Shown here in pieces: positions 29,682-38,023 of a DNA stretch of 64,000 nucleotides. The first letter of the stretch is position 1. The number at the start of each line of letters is the position of its first letter. Origin of the DNA: Acetobacter ghanensis. GTDB taxonomy: Bacteria > Pseudomonadota > Alphaproteobacteria > Acetobacterales > Acetobacteraceae. The stretch spans positions 2,575,896 to 2,639,895 of the forward strand of contig NZ_LN609302.1 of assembly GCF_001499675.1 (NCBI RefSeq), in the 5' to 3' direction. The translations under genes were made by a program, and so were the position numbers. Below the pieces are notes generated by a model. That model ran no database searches. It was given only the letters and a program-made list of their open reading frames with translations, and had not been told where the DNA came from.

Positions 29682-31100
29682 ATGGCCAGAACAAAAACCA
29701 AGCTGTTTGCCGGCAACAGGCTGCGCCAGTTACGCCAGCGCGAGGGTATGACACAGGCCGCTCTGGCCGAATGTGTGGGCATTTCCCTCAGCTACCTTAA
29801 TCAGTTGGAACGCAACCACCGCCCCCTGCCCGACCACCTGCTGCAAAGCCTGTGTGAACGCTTTGCCGTTGGCACGTCATGGTTTTCCGACACGCGAGAG
29901 GCCCATGCCGTGCAGGCCCTGCGCGAGACAATGGCTGACCCGGTTTTTAAAACTGCGCCCCTCTCCCTTGTGCAAATGGCCGAGGCCGCACGGCATAGTC
30001 CGGAACTGTGCGAGGCTTTTTTAACTCTTTACCGCGCTTACACGTTTGATCAGGAGCGCCGCTCCCATGCACCTTCTGCCAATACGCCACCGCTGGAACC
30101 CTACGAGGCCGTGGGCAACTGGGTGCAGGACCACAACAACTATTTTCATGAACTTGATTGTGCGGCCGAGTCTTTTTACGAACACCTTTTTTCTGATGAT
30201 GTTCCGCTTGCCACAGCCCTTGCACAACATTTGCAAGACCGACACGGGCTAAGCATAACCCACAGCACGGCCCTACAGGCACGCGGATTGGTCTGGCGCA
30301 TAGACCGGCACAAACACCAGATCCAGCTCCCCCACAACCAGCCGCCAGAAAGCACTCTGTTTTTTCTGGCCCAGATTATTGGCCAGCTGGAACACAACCG
30401 CCTGATGACGGACATTTTGCGCAAGGAAGGACCAAAAGACCGCAACGCGCAGGAACTCGCCCGCGTGTATCTTGGTAACTACTTTGCCGGGGCTCTTATT
30501 TTACCCTATGCCCGTTTTCTGCACACAGCGGAAACGCTGCGTTATGATGTGGATGAACTGCGCCGCCACTTTGAAGTCAGCTTTGAACAGGTGTGCCACC
30601 GGTTAAGCACCATGCAGCGCGTTGGTGCGGAAGGGATTCCCTTCTATTTTCTCAAACTCGATATTGCAGGAAATATTCTTAAAAGTTTTTCAGCCAACCG
30701 TTTTTCACAAGCCCGCTTTGGTGGCCCCTGCCCGTTGTGGAACGTTTTTCGCGCTTTTGCCACACCGGGGCAGATTCAGGTCCAGCTTTCGCAAACAACG
30801 GATGATTCCATCTATCTTAATGTTGCCCGTACAGTCGGGCGGGAAGGGCTGAGCTATGCAGACCGCCCCCGCCAGATTGCCATGGTGCTGGGCTGCACCA
30901 TAGCCGATGCCACAAAAACCGTTTACGCCGCTGGCCTTAATCTGGAGGACCACACATTGGTGGTGCCTATTGGACCGGGATGCCGTGCATGTGGGCGGGA
31001 GCAATGCAGCCACCGCTCGCTCCCTGTATCTGGCCGGGCGTTGGATACGGGCAGCAATGCCAGAGGTGTTGTACCCTACAGGGCTTTACCCGAACATTAA
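29682..31100 (+). CDS. Short-chain fatty acyl regulator, ScfR/RamB/PrpR type
   Basis: Regulator of about 472 residues. An N-terminal XRE helix-turn-helix ([39 protein letters not shown]) is followed by an IrrE/ImmA-like middle part ([40 protein letters not shown]) and a C-terminal domain with [18 protein letters not shown], a conserved Cys cluster that in mycobacterial PrpR binds an iron-sulfur cluster. Divergent from prpDCB-acs, it is the likely activator responding to propionyl-CoA. The ATG at 29682 is chosen over GTG/TTG codons just upstream. Confidence 0.85.
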   Translation: MARTKTKLFAGNRLRQLRQREGMTQAALAECVGISLSYLNQLERNHRPLPDHLLQSLCERFAVGTSWFSDTREAHAVQALRETMADPVFKTAPLSLVQMAEAARHSPELCEAFLTLYRAYTFDQERRSHAPSANTPPLEPYEAVGNWVQDHNNYFHELDCAAESFYEHLFSDDVPLATALAQHLQDRHGLSITHSTALQARGLVWRIDRHKHQIQLPHNQPPESTLFFLAQIIGQLEHNRLMTDILRKEGPKDRNAQELARVYLGNYFAGALILPYARFLHTAETLRYDVDELRRHFEVSFEQVCHRLSTMQRVGAEGIPFYFLKLDIAGNILKSFSANRFSQARFGGPCPLWNVFRAFATPGQIQVQLSQTTDDSIYLNVARTVGREGLSYADRPRQIAMVLGCTIADATKTVYAAGLNLEDHTLVVPIGPGCRACGREQCSHRSLPVSGRALDTGSNARGVVPYRALPEH

Positions 31101-31124
31101 AAAACCCGCTGCAAGAGCGGGTTT
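31099..31124 (-). terminator. Strong intrinsic terminator of the candidate sRNA (minus strand)
   Basis: AAACCCGCT (31102-31110) pairs perfectly with AGCGGGTTT (31116-31124) over a 5-base loop. On the minus strand it runs into six T residues (31104-31099). On the plus strand only TTT follows, so it mainly stops leftward transcription, although no protein gene on that strand ends here. Confidence 0.85.
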
Positions 31125-31297
31125 GGGCTGGTGGGGCAAGGGGGAGGAGTAGAAAGAGATCTTACGGACTGACCGGGGATGCAAAACAGCCCGTAAGTTC
31201 GGGGGGATAGTATTTTACGGTATAGTCACGACAACCACAGATTGTCGCGGTGATGCCCCTTGCCCCACCAGCAGAAACGCCTTCATCACCGCGACAA
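31099..31297 (-). ncRNA. Candidate structured, iron-regulated small RNA
   Basis: No gene product explains this 200-base stretch, yet it has all parts of a transcription unit on the minus strand: a promoter-like pair (31302-31331), a Fur-like box between its elements, and a perfect terminator. Within it are a 14-base-pair hairpin right at the expected 5' end (31284-31297 with 31242-31255), a 17-base inverted repeat (31127-31143 with 31256-31272) whose distal arm lies in that hairpin loop, and a stem 31161-31171 with 31187-31197 (one mismatch). The minus-strand RNA contains CTCCTCCCCCTTGCCCC, which is complementary to Shine-Dalgarno sequences. The yfdX gene upstream has its own terminator, so this is a separate unit. 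By logic, not by homology, it resembles RyhB/PrrF-type iron sRNAs. Confidence 0.6.
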
Positions 31298-31301
31298 GTT
31301 A

Positions 31302-31331
31302 ATAATAAGAACCATTCTCATTAAAGCGCAA
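31302..31331 (-). promoter_or_regulatory. Promoter with overlapping Fur-like box for the candidate sRNA
   Basis: On the minus strand TTGCGC (31331-31326) and TATTAT (31307-31302) are 18 bases apart, placing the start near 31296, exactly at the first hairpin. The spacer TTTAATGAGAATGGTTCTT (31325-31307) matches 12 of 19 positions of the Fur consensus by my count, so Fur-iron would block this promoter. Confidence 0.5.
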
Positions 31332-31343
31332 GCAAAAAATAGA

Positions 31344-31371
31344 GGGCGGTGCATTTTTTTTTGCACCGCCC
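31344..31371 (-). terminator. Intrinsic terminator of the YfdX-family gene
   Basis: GGGCGGTGCA (31344-31353) and TGCACCGCCC (31362-31371) form a 10-base-pair stem. On the minus strand it is followed by TCTATTTTTTG. It ends the transcript of the upstream yfdX-like gene before the sRNA promoter. Confidence 0.85.
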
Positions 31372-31409
31372 CACCTACTTTTCTGTAAACCTTTGTTTGG
31401 TAAGGTTTT

Positions 31410-32222
31410 TTACTGCGCGCTACCTGTAGCAGACTCCGCCTTGGGAGCAGCCGGTGCGGGTGCCGCAGGTGCAACCGGCGCCGCAGCAGGCGCGCTGGCC
31501 GGAGCCGGAGCGGCAGCAGCATTGCCAGTTGCGTGATCCGCAGCCTGCCCTTTGCCCGAAGCCTGCCCGTTTGCGGGCTGGTCAACATAGTCGTCCGAGA
31601 CGAACACAATGCTATCCAGCAACTGGTCCAGCGCTTCCTTTGCCTGCGCAGCCTGACGGCCTTCCGTCAGCACGCGAGCGCGGTACAGGGTGCTCTTGGT
31701 CTGTTCCAGCGGGGCCAGCGCAACAATAAAGTCCGCGTCCTCACCCACAACCTGTAGGTTCTGCTGGGCCTGCGTGTTCTGCCCGGCCTTGAGCGCCTGA
31801 TTAGCCTGCTGGGCTGCTGCTTTTTTCTCGGGGGCCAGTGTTTCGGTCAGGATGAATTCACCCCCAACAGGAATCCACGTAATGGCCCCTGTTATGGGTT
31901 TGTGCGTAGCCGAGGCGGGGTGCTGGGGAGCAGGCTGCAACTGGTCTTCTGCTGCAAAAAAGCGACGGTTATCTTTTTGCGCTGCCACAAAACGCTTCTG
32001 CGCATCATAAAGAGGGGGAATGGCCGCATCCGTTTTGCCCTGCGCCAGCAGGTCACGCGCCTGCAACACATCCTGCATGGCCTTCTGTCCATCTACAGAG
32101 AGGTGGTGCAGCGCACGACCGGCCTTGAACTTTTCCCAATCTGTGTGAATAGCGCCAGCATGTGCAGCAGAGGCACCGAGCATAAGAGCGGCCACTGCCG
32201 CTAAAGGTGTTTTAAACCGCAT
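31410..32222 (-). CDS. YfdX-family exported protein
   Basis: Periplasmic protein of 270 residues with signal peptide (AAVAALMLGASAAHAGA). The helical body matches the YfdX pattern: ALHHLSVDGQKAMQDVLQAR, AAIPPLYDAQKRFVAAQKDN, GAITWIPVGGEFILTETLAP and AKEALDQLLDSIVFVSDDYV. YfdX proteins are linked to acid and antibiotic tolerance in enterobacteria, and such a role would suit an acetic acid bacterium, but this is inference. The C-terminal 55 residues are an Ala/Pro-rich low-complexity tail. Confidence 0.75.
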   Translation of the reverse strand: MRFKTPLAAVAALMLGASAAHAGAIHTDWEKFKAGRALHHLSVDGQKAMQDVLQARDLLAQGKTDAAIPPLYDAQKRFVAAQKDNRRFFAAEDQLQPAPQHPASATHKPITGAITWIPVGGEFILTETLAPEKKAAAQQANQALKAGQNTQAQQNLQVVGEDADFIVALAPLEQTKSTLYRARVLTEGRQAAQAKEALDQLLDSIVFVSDDYVDQPANGQASGKGQAADHATGNAAAAPAPASAPAAAPVAPAAPAPAAPKAESATGSAQ

Positions 32223-32697
32223 AAAAACAATCCTGACCGAAAATGTTGACCTGTAACAAAGGATTCAAACCCAATATTTGGTTAGTGCAACATATTTCTC
32301 AAGACGTTGGCGAGAAAATGGCCAGCATTAAAAAATTTATTATTTTGTGTAATAGGCCCCATACCCTGCGCCTTCTGACCATGACTTTAGAATTATGCAA
32401 TACAGGCATGTTTTAAACACACACACTCATTTGCCGGACCGAAACACATGTGCGCGCGTGTTTTTACACGCCCCTCCCACCGCGCAAAATTAGTCTTTCC
32501 GTTAGATTCGTCCACAGATTCTGCGGATGCTCCGGTGCATAAGCCTGTGGATAATGTGTACAGTTGGTGTGAAAGCCGGGAACCCGCAGCGCCACCCTCC
32601 CCACACCCTGCCTTTGTCATGCAACTGTCACACTGCTTCAGCCATGTGCTTGCTACATGCCTGCCAATCAACCACACCGGCGGGGCAGAGGGTTCGA
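32223..32697. other. Gene-free region upstream of the ECF sigma gene
   Basis: About 475 bases without a supported gene. It is AT-rich near the yfdX start (promoter expected there), has a CA/TG-rich tract near 32415-32470, and a perfect TGTGGATAA (DnaA-box-like) at 32546. I saw no Fur-like palindrome here and no terminator. Confidence 0.5.
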
Positions 32698-33273
32698 TTG
32701 TTAGACAACACAGACGAGTGCAGCATCTGGCTGGCCACCCATATTCTCCCGCATGAAGGCCATATCCGTACATGGCTACGCCGTTATGGTGATATTGAAG
32801 CGGATGACATTATCCACGAGGCCTATGTGGTCATGGCGCAGGCGGACTGGGCGGCTGTTACCAACCCACGGGCCTACTTTGTGTCCATCTGCCGCAATCT
32901 GGTTATGCAGCATTACCGGCGTGCGCGCGTGGTGCCTGTTACCAGTCTGGCGTTAATGCAAACAGACACCATGCCAGACACCACCCCTTCCGCCGAACGC
33001 GTGGTCCATGCCCGGCAGGAAATTCGTTTTCTGGAAAAAGCCATTGCAAAACTTCCATCCCGATGCAGAGATATTTTTATTCTGCGCCGGGCCAGAGGGC
33101 TGACACAGAAGGAATGTGCGGCACAATTAAGCATTTCAGAAAATATTGTAGAAAAACAGCTTGCACGCGCGCTTGTTTTTCTTTCCAAGACATATTCGGA
33201 ATCAGACAGGGAGATGACCGTTGATGAGGAGAGGCGCCCGCGTCTCGCCCACTCTCGCAAACGCCAGCCCTGA
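32698..33273 (+). CDS. fecI: ECF RNA polymerase sigma factor, FecI type
   Basis: Extracytoplasmic-function sigma factor. Region 2: HIRTWLRRYGDIEADDIIHE, YVVMAQADWAAVTNPRAYFV, SICRNLVMQHYRRARVV. Region 4: EKAIAKLPSRCRDIFILRRA, RGLTQKECAAQLSISENIVE. FecI-like sigma factors are released by a FecR partner and transcribe one TonB receptor operon. No ATG fits the domain start; TTG at 32698 with AGAGGG upstream gives about 191 residues. The fecR-like gene overlaps its 3' end, so the pair is coupled. Confidence 0.85.
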   Translation: MLDNTDECSIWLATHILPHEGHIRTWLRRYGDIEADDIIHEAYVVMAQADWAAVTNPRAYFVSICRNLVMQHYRRARVVPVTSLALMQTDTMPDTTPSAERVVHARQEIRFLEKAIAKLPSRCRDIFILRRARGLTQKECAAQLSISENIVEKQLARALVFLSKTYSESDREMTVDEERRPRLAHSRKRQP

Positions 33274-34159
33274 AGAGGCGGCAGCAGGATGGACGGCCAG
33301 GCTAGACAAAGGCCCCCTGTCCACAGGCGAACAGCAGGCATTCCAGCACTGGCTGGATCAGGATATACGACACAAGGGAGCCTTCCTGCGTGCAAAGGCC
33401 ATATGGCATGCAAGCGGCAGGCTGGGCGCGTTACAGGGGCCAAAAGGGCCAGCCATTGCGCACCCGGAGCGGCTGCCTACCCTGCCCCGCCGCCGCTTTT
33501 TTGCTGCGGCCGCCGCCGCGGTTGTTCTGCTTGCAGCCCCCAAACGGCAAGGCAAGGCCAACAGCCTGTACACCACCAACAATGCCGTATCCGCCCCGCT
33601 GAACACCGCATTTGGCACCATTACGCTGGATTGCTTCTCCCGCCTTAAAATGGGGTTGGAGAGCAACCGCCTTGTAAACGGCCGTTGCTGTGTGCAGGGC
33701 CGCACTGGCATGATTATGAAGGCGGGAGATTTTATTTTTGCGCCCCATGGCCGCATGTTGCTGTCCTGCACGCCAACACAGGTTATGGCCACGACCGTTT
33801 CTGGCACGGTGCGGCTGCGCAGGCACCACTCGGATGAATGGTGGACCCTGACATCGGGCGCACAAATAACATTGCGCGGAGACCTCCCCCCAGAAATCCG
33901 CAGCCTTCTGCCCGAAGAACTGGACTCCCAAAACGCATGGAGCATAGGGCGGCTGGAAGTGCATGATGAGAGCATGGCCAGCATTGCCAACACGTTCAAC
34001 CGCTATAACCAGCGGCAACTCCACGTGGCACCCGCTCTGGCCAACCGCCGCCTGACAGGCGTTTTTAGCCTGAACCACCCCGAGGAATTTGCAAGTGCTG
34101 CCAGAACAATACTGGGCGCGCGACTGACCGAAAACACTCAAAGCCTTTTATTATATTAG
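33224..34159 (+). CDS. fecR: FecR-family anti-sigma/sigma regulator
   Basis: Inner-membrane protein of about 311 residues that passes the signal from the receptor to the ECF sigma factor. N-terminal cytoplasmic domain (ASPEEAAAGWTARLDKGPLS, HWLDQDIRHKGAFLRAKAIW), a basic patch and membrane segment (PRRRFFAAAAAAVVLLAAP), then the periplasmic FecR domain (TAFGTITLDCFSRLKMGLES, MIMKAGDFIFAPHG) and a C-terminal STN-like end (IANTFNRYNQRQLHVAPALA, LTGVFSLNHPEEFASAARTI). Overlaps the sigma gene by about 50 bases. Confidence 0.88.
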   Translation: MRRGARVSPTLANASPEEAAAGWTARLDKGPLSTGEQQAFQHWLDQDIRHKGAFLRAKAIWHASGRLGALQGPKGPAIAHPERLPTLPRRRFFAAAAAAVVLLAAPKRQGKANSLYTTNNAVSAPLNTAFGTITLDCFSRLKMGLESNRLVNGRCCVQGRTGMIMKAGDFIFAPHGRMLLSCTPTQVMATTVSGTVRLRRHHSDEWWTLTSGAQITLRGDLPPEIRSLLPEELDSQNAWSIGRLEVHDESMASIANTFNRYNQRQLHVAPALANRRLTGVFSLNHPEEFASAARTILGARLTENTQSLLLY

Positions 34160-34280
34160 GTTTTTTTAAATACCCCCAACGCCACTCCCTTTGACTTATT
34201 TGTGTAACAAAAAAAAGCAGCGGAAAACACAGCGACTTTGACTCTTAACGGTATGTTCCGTCACTTGCAGGGCCACTACC

Positions 34281-36758
34281 GTGCGATCTTTTACCTTACG
34301 CCTTTCCTCCCTTTCCCTCTGCCTTTCTGGCGTATCCTTTTTGTCTGCTTCCCATGCTCTGGCGGCTCCGGTTCCTTTTGCCATTCCCGCAGGACCGCTT
34401 AGCCAGACGGTTGTCACCTTCAGCCGCCAGTCCGGCCAGCAGGTTGCGCTGGATAGCGCGCTGGCCGCCAAAGCCACCTCCGCGCCGGTGTACGGCACCA
34501 TGGAGCCCGAAGCGGCAATAAACCATCTGCTGCAAGGCACAGGACTCAATGTGGCAGCACATCAGAAAAACATGCTGATCCTGCAAAAAGCGCCTGTCTC
34601 CAAGGCGGCGGCCCATACATCTGCTTTGAAAAAAGAGAAGAACACAGACGAGCACATTACCGTTCTGGGCCGCGCCATGCGCCTGTCCCCCGCTGTTGTG
34701 CCGCTGGATATTACAGAGCCGACATCGCGCATTCAGAGCAACTTCATCAACAACAACATCATCCCACTGGCCAGCGTGGATGATATTATCAAATTCCAGC
34801 CCAGCATATGGACACAAAACCCCAACGGTCCGGGCATGGGCAAAGCCGAAACCATGAGCCTGCGCGGTTTTCAGGACGGGCAGTATAATATGACTTACGA
34901 CGGCATTCCGTTTGGAGATGCGTCGGACCTGCACCATACAACATCCTCTTTGTTTATCTCGCATTTTTTGGGTGAAGCACAAATTGACCGTGGCCCCGGT
35001 ACGGCGTCTACCATTGGTAACGCCACCTTTGGCGGCACGGTTGGCTTCCGCTCCAAAACGCCGCCCAGCAAGGCAGGCGCTCAGCTTTATGGCACCTATG
35101 GCAGCTTCAACACCCGCGCGGGTGGGTTGGAACTGGACAGCGGACAAACCCGCTTTGGCAAAGCCGTGCTGGACATGCAGCATGAGGAAACCGACGGCTA
35201 CCTGACCAATTCCTACGAAAAACGCAGCAACATCCTGTTCAAAGATGAGATCAAACTGGCGGAAGACACAACACTAACCGTCCAGACAACCTATAATAAG
35301 GAATGGCAATACACCACGCAGGGCGCCACGCTGGCCGAATACGCCACCTATGGTAAAAATTATGGTCTGTGCGACGACCGTGCCAGACAGTGCTATTACG
35401 GCTACAACCCCAGCACCTATACTTCCGACTTCAGCTACATTGCGCTCAAAACCCGCCTGAATGACTGGCTGACCCTGCAAAACAGTGTTTACACAACAGG
35501 GTTTGAGCATGAATACACAGAATCAACCGATGCCAGCCAGCGTTCACTCAGCGCCAATGGCGTGACTTTTTACAGCACGGCAGGCAAAAAAGTCGCGACA
35601 TATGCGGATGATATTCCCGGCAAATATGCCGATGCCCACTTCCGCAATTATGGTGATACGCTGAACCTGACAGCCAAAACCCACTACGTGGATGTGCAAC
35701 TGGGGATGTGGGCCGATGTGCAAAAGGACAGGCGCATAAGCTATGCTGTGGACCTTTCCAAAGGGTCCATCCCTGTTCCCGGCAAAACGGGCTCTCCCTA
35801 CAGCTACAATATTTCGGACACCAACACCACGCTCCAGCCTTATCTGGAACTGGACGTGCACCCCCTGCCGGGCATGACCATAAAACCCGGCGTCAAATGG
35901 TCCTACTTCCATCGGGACTATGATGCGGCTTTGAACAAGTCCACCAAACAACCGCTGAACGCTACACAGACTTTTACATCCTGGCAGCCATCCATTGCCA
36001 TTAACCAGCGCATCATGAAGCAGTGGAGCGCTTACGGGCAGATTGCCCGTGGTTTTCTTGCGCCCCCCATCTCGGTTTTTCAGGTTGGTGATATTGGCAA
36101 TGTCAAACCGGAAACAACCATGAACTATCAGGTTGGCACCGTTTACCGGGATAAAAAATGGATGCTGGCGGCAGATGCCTACTACATCAACTTTTCCAAC
36201 TACATTGCCGCAGCCCAGATTAACGACCCCATTCAGGGCGTAACCAGCACCTACGTCAACAGCAGCGGCGCCATTTACAAAGGGCTGGAGCTGGAAGCCC
36301 AGTATGTTATTGGCTATGGTCTGTCTGTTTATGGCAACTACAGCGTTAACAGTGCACGCTACAAACACACGCAGGTGCATGTTGCCGCCAGCCCCAACAT
36401 GCTGGCCTCCTTTGGCCTGCTGTATGAGAACGACAGGGGGGCTTACCTCTCCCTTATCGGAAAATACGTGGGCAAACACTGGGGGCTGGACAGCGTGACC
36501 AACGGCAGCGGCAACACACAGTTTGCCAACCAGTATAAAATTGGCAGCAATGTCACCGCCGACCTTGCCATGGGCTGGCGCATCCGCAACGTTGGCAGTG
36601 TTTTCCGCGAAATTACGCCAAGCCTTAAAATTGGCAACCTGTTCAACAACCGCTCCGTCAGCAACTTTGCAGGGAACCAGAGCGTGGGAGATGCCCCCCT
36701 TTACTGGCGCAACCCCGGACGGAGCGTCTTCTTCAATCTGGCGGTGACCATACCATGA
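34281..36758 (+). CDS. fecA: TonB-dependent receptor with N-terminal signalling (STN) domain
   Basis: Outer-membrane receptor of 825 residues. After the signal peptide, the STN domain (PFAIPAGPLSQTVVTFSRQS, EAAINHLLQGTGLNVAAHQK) contacts FecR. The plug follows (SVDDIIKFQPSIWTQNPNGP, ETMSLRGFQDGQYNMTYDGI, AQIDRGPGTASTIGNATFGG), then a 22-strand barrel ending in aromatic residues. A GGAAAA box near 34217 could be an ECF -35 element. The substrate is not certain; the phosphatase gene that overlaps its stop by four bases points to a phosphorylated metal chelator such as an inositol phosphate. The symbol is by architecture only. Confidence 0.85.
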   Translation: MRSFTLRLSSLSLCLSGVSFLSASHALAAPVPFAIPAGPLSQTVVTFSRQSGQQVALDSALAAKATSAPVYGTMEPEAAINHLLQGTGLNVAAHQKNMLILQKAPVSKAAAHTSALKKEKNTDEHITVLGRAMRLSPAVVPLDITEPTSRIQSNFINNNIIPLASVDDIIKFQPSIWTQNPNGPGMGKAETMSLRGFQDGQYNMTYDGIPFGDASDLHHTTSSLFISHFLGEAQIDRGPGTASTIGNATFGGTVGFRSKTPPSKAGAQLYGTYGSFNTRAGGLELDSGQTRFGKAVLDMQHEETDGYLTNSYEKRSNILFKDEIKLAEDTTLTVQTTYNKEWQYTTQGATLAEYATYGKNYGLCDDRARQCYYGYNPSTYTSDFSYIALKTRLNDWLTLQNSVYTTGFEHEYTESTDASQRSLSANGVTFYSTAGKKVATYADDIPGKYADAHFRNYGDTLNLTAKTHYVDVQLGMWADVQKDRRISYAVDLSKGSIPVPGKTGSPYSYNISDTNTTLQPYLELDVHPLPGMTIKPGVKWSYFHRDYDAALNKSTKQPLNATQTFTSWQPSIAINQRIMKQWSAYGQIARGFLAPPISVFQVGDIGNVKPETTMNYQVGTVYRDKKWMLAADAYYINFSNYIAAAQINDPIQGVTSTYVNSSGAIYKGLELEAQYVIGYGLSVYGNYSVNSARYKHTQVHVAASPNMLASFGLLYENDRGAYLSLIGKYVGKHWGLDSVTNGSGNTQFANQYKIGSNVTADLAMGWRIRNVGSVFREITPSLKIGNLFNNRSVSNFAGNQSVGDAPLYWRNPGRSVFFNLAVTIP

Positions 36759-38023
36759 GACACCTTACGCTCCTTTGCGCGCTGCTTGTGGCAACACCTG
36801 CCCTTGCAGCCGCCCCCTCCGCACCGCAGGACGGCGCAGTGCTGGAACGTGTGGTGCTGGTAGCCCGCCACGGCATACGGAGCCCCACCAAAGCACCGCA
36901 AACGCTACAAACCCAGACCGGCCATGTATGGGCACAATGGCCTGTTGCACCGGGTGAACTCACTGACCACGGCAAACAGGCGCTGGCACAAATGGTGGGC
37001 ATGGTGCGCCAATACTACACGCAGGCCGGGCTGCTCCCCTCCGCTGGCTGCCCCCAGCCCGGCACCGTTGCCATATGGGCCGATGCCAAGGACCACCGCA
37101 CGCGGGAGAGTGGCGCCATATGGGCAAACCAGTTGGCGCCATCCTGCGCCGTGCAGGCACAATCCCTTGCAGATGGGCAGGAAGACCCGGTTTTTGCTGG
37201 GCCATCCACCCCGTTAAGCCAGCAGAACCAAGCCGCCATTACGCATGAATTTGACCAGCGCGTAAGCACCATACCCCCAGGCATTAGGCAGAGCCTAAAC
37301 ACGTTGCAGGCTGTTCTGGCTCCCACCGCCTGCACCACGGACAAGCCTCATTGCCTGAGCGCCAACATGGCCGCACTGGCATGGAAAAAAGGCAAACCCC
37401 ATCTGGAAGGCGGATTGGCAACTGGCGGTACTGCGGCAGAAAACCTGCTGCTGGAATATGCGCAGGGGATGCCCAAACAGGCTGAACCCTTTGCCCCCCA
37501 CGACCCCGCCCCCCTGATTGCGCAGGTTTTTCCGCTACACACGGAAGAAAGCTGGCTTATCCGCCGCCTGCCCACATTGGCGGCGCGCAAGGGGGCCGTT
37601 ATGGCGGCCATTGTGCAGAATACCCTGTTTGGCAAACCCGATGGAACACTGCCCAACGTAACGGAGCAGACAAAGCTGCTCGTGCTTTCGGGGCATGATA
37701 CCAATCTGGACGTGCTGGCGACCCTGTACGGGCTGGACTGGTCCTTTACCGACCAGCCAGACCCCACCGCGCCCGATACAACACTGGCCTTTGAGCTATG
37801 GCGCACGGCCAGTGGCCCCAAAGTTACCGTCCGGTTGTTCCATCAGGGGTTGGAAGACCTGCGCACGCTGGCCCCCCCACCCCTGCTGCGGATATGCAGG
37901 TTATTGCCAAAGGCGCTTCCCTCCAGACGCTGCGCCCCACCGCCACGCAGTAAGGCTGGGGCGCACATTCTGTGGCCGGGCGCCTTCCCAACCACCCGGC
38001 CACGCCCCATATTGATACTATGA
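36755..38023 (+). CDS. Histidine acid phosphatase (Agp/AppA phytase type), C-terminus frameshifted
   Basis: Exported phosphatase with a signal peptide (LTLLCALLVATPALAAA), the catalytic RHGxRxP motif in VVLVARHGIRSPT (His 39) and the proton-donor motif LVLSGHDTNLDVLATLYGLD (His 314-Asp 315), as in E. coli glucose-1-phosphatase and AppA phytase. After DLRTLAPP the given frame turns into unlikely basic sequence to 38023. The neighbouring frame continues as TPAADMQVIAKGASLQTLRP to a TAA at 37951, which aligns with the PPGEVKLTLAG strand of AppA. One extra C in the C7 run at 37872-37878 would restore it. Start overlaps the receptor stop (ATGA). Confidence 0.82.
   Translation: MRHLTLLCALLVATPALAAAPSAPQDGAVLERVVLVARHGIRSPTKAPQTLQTQTGHVWAQWPVAPGELTDHGKQALAQMVGMVRQYYTQAGLLPSAGCPQPGTVAIWADAKDHRTRESGAIWANQLAPSCAVQAQSLADGQEDPVFAGPSTPLSQQNQAAITHEFDQRVSTIPPGIRQSLNTLQAVLAPTACTTDKPHCLSANMAALAWKKGKPHLEGGLATGGTAAENLLLEYAQGMPKQAEPFAPHDPAPLIAQVFPLHTEESWLIRRLPTLAARKGAVMAAIVQNTLFGKPDGTLPNVTEQTKLLVLSGHDTNLDVLATLYGLDWSFTDQPDPTAPDTTLAFELWRTASGPKVTVRLFHQGLEDLRTLAPPPLLRICRLLPKALPSRRCAPPPRSKAGAHILWPGAFPTTRPRPILIL

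Noticed and set aside
31125..31272. 6S RNA, tmRNA, SRP RNA or a known riboswitch for the structured stretch
   Set aside because: None of their conserved elements could be found, and the plus strand has no promoter or U tract; kept as an unassigned minus-strand RNA.
32546..32554. Perfect DnaA-box-like TGTGGATAA, considered as a sign of oriC
   Set aside because: Only one perfect box, with no cluster, AT-rich unwinding region or replication genes nearby.
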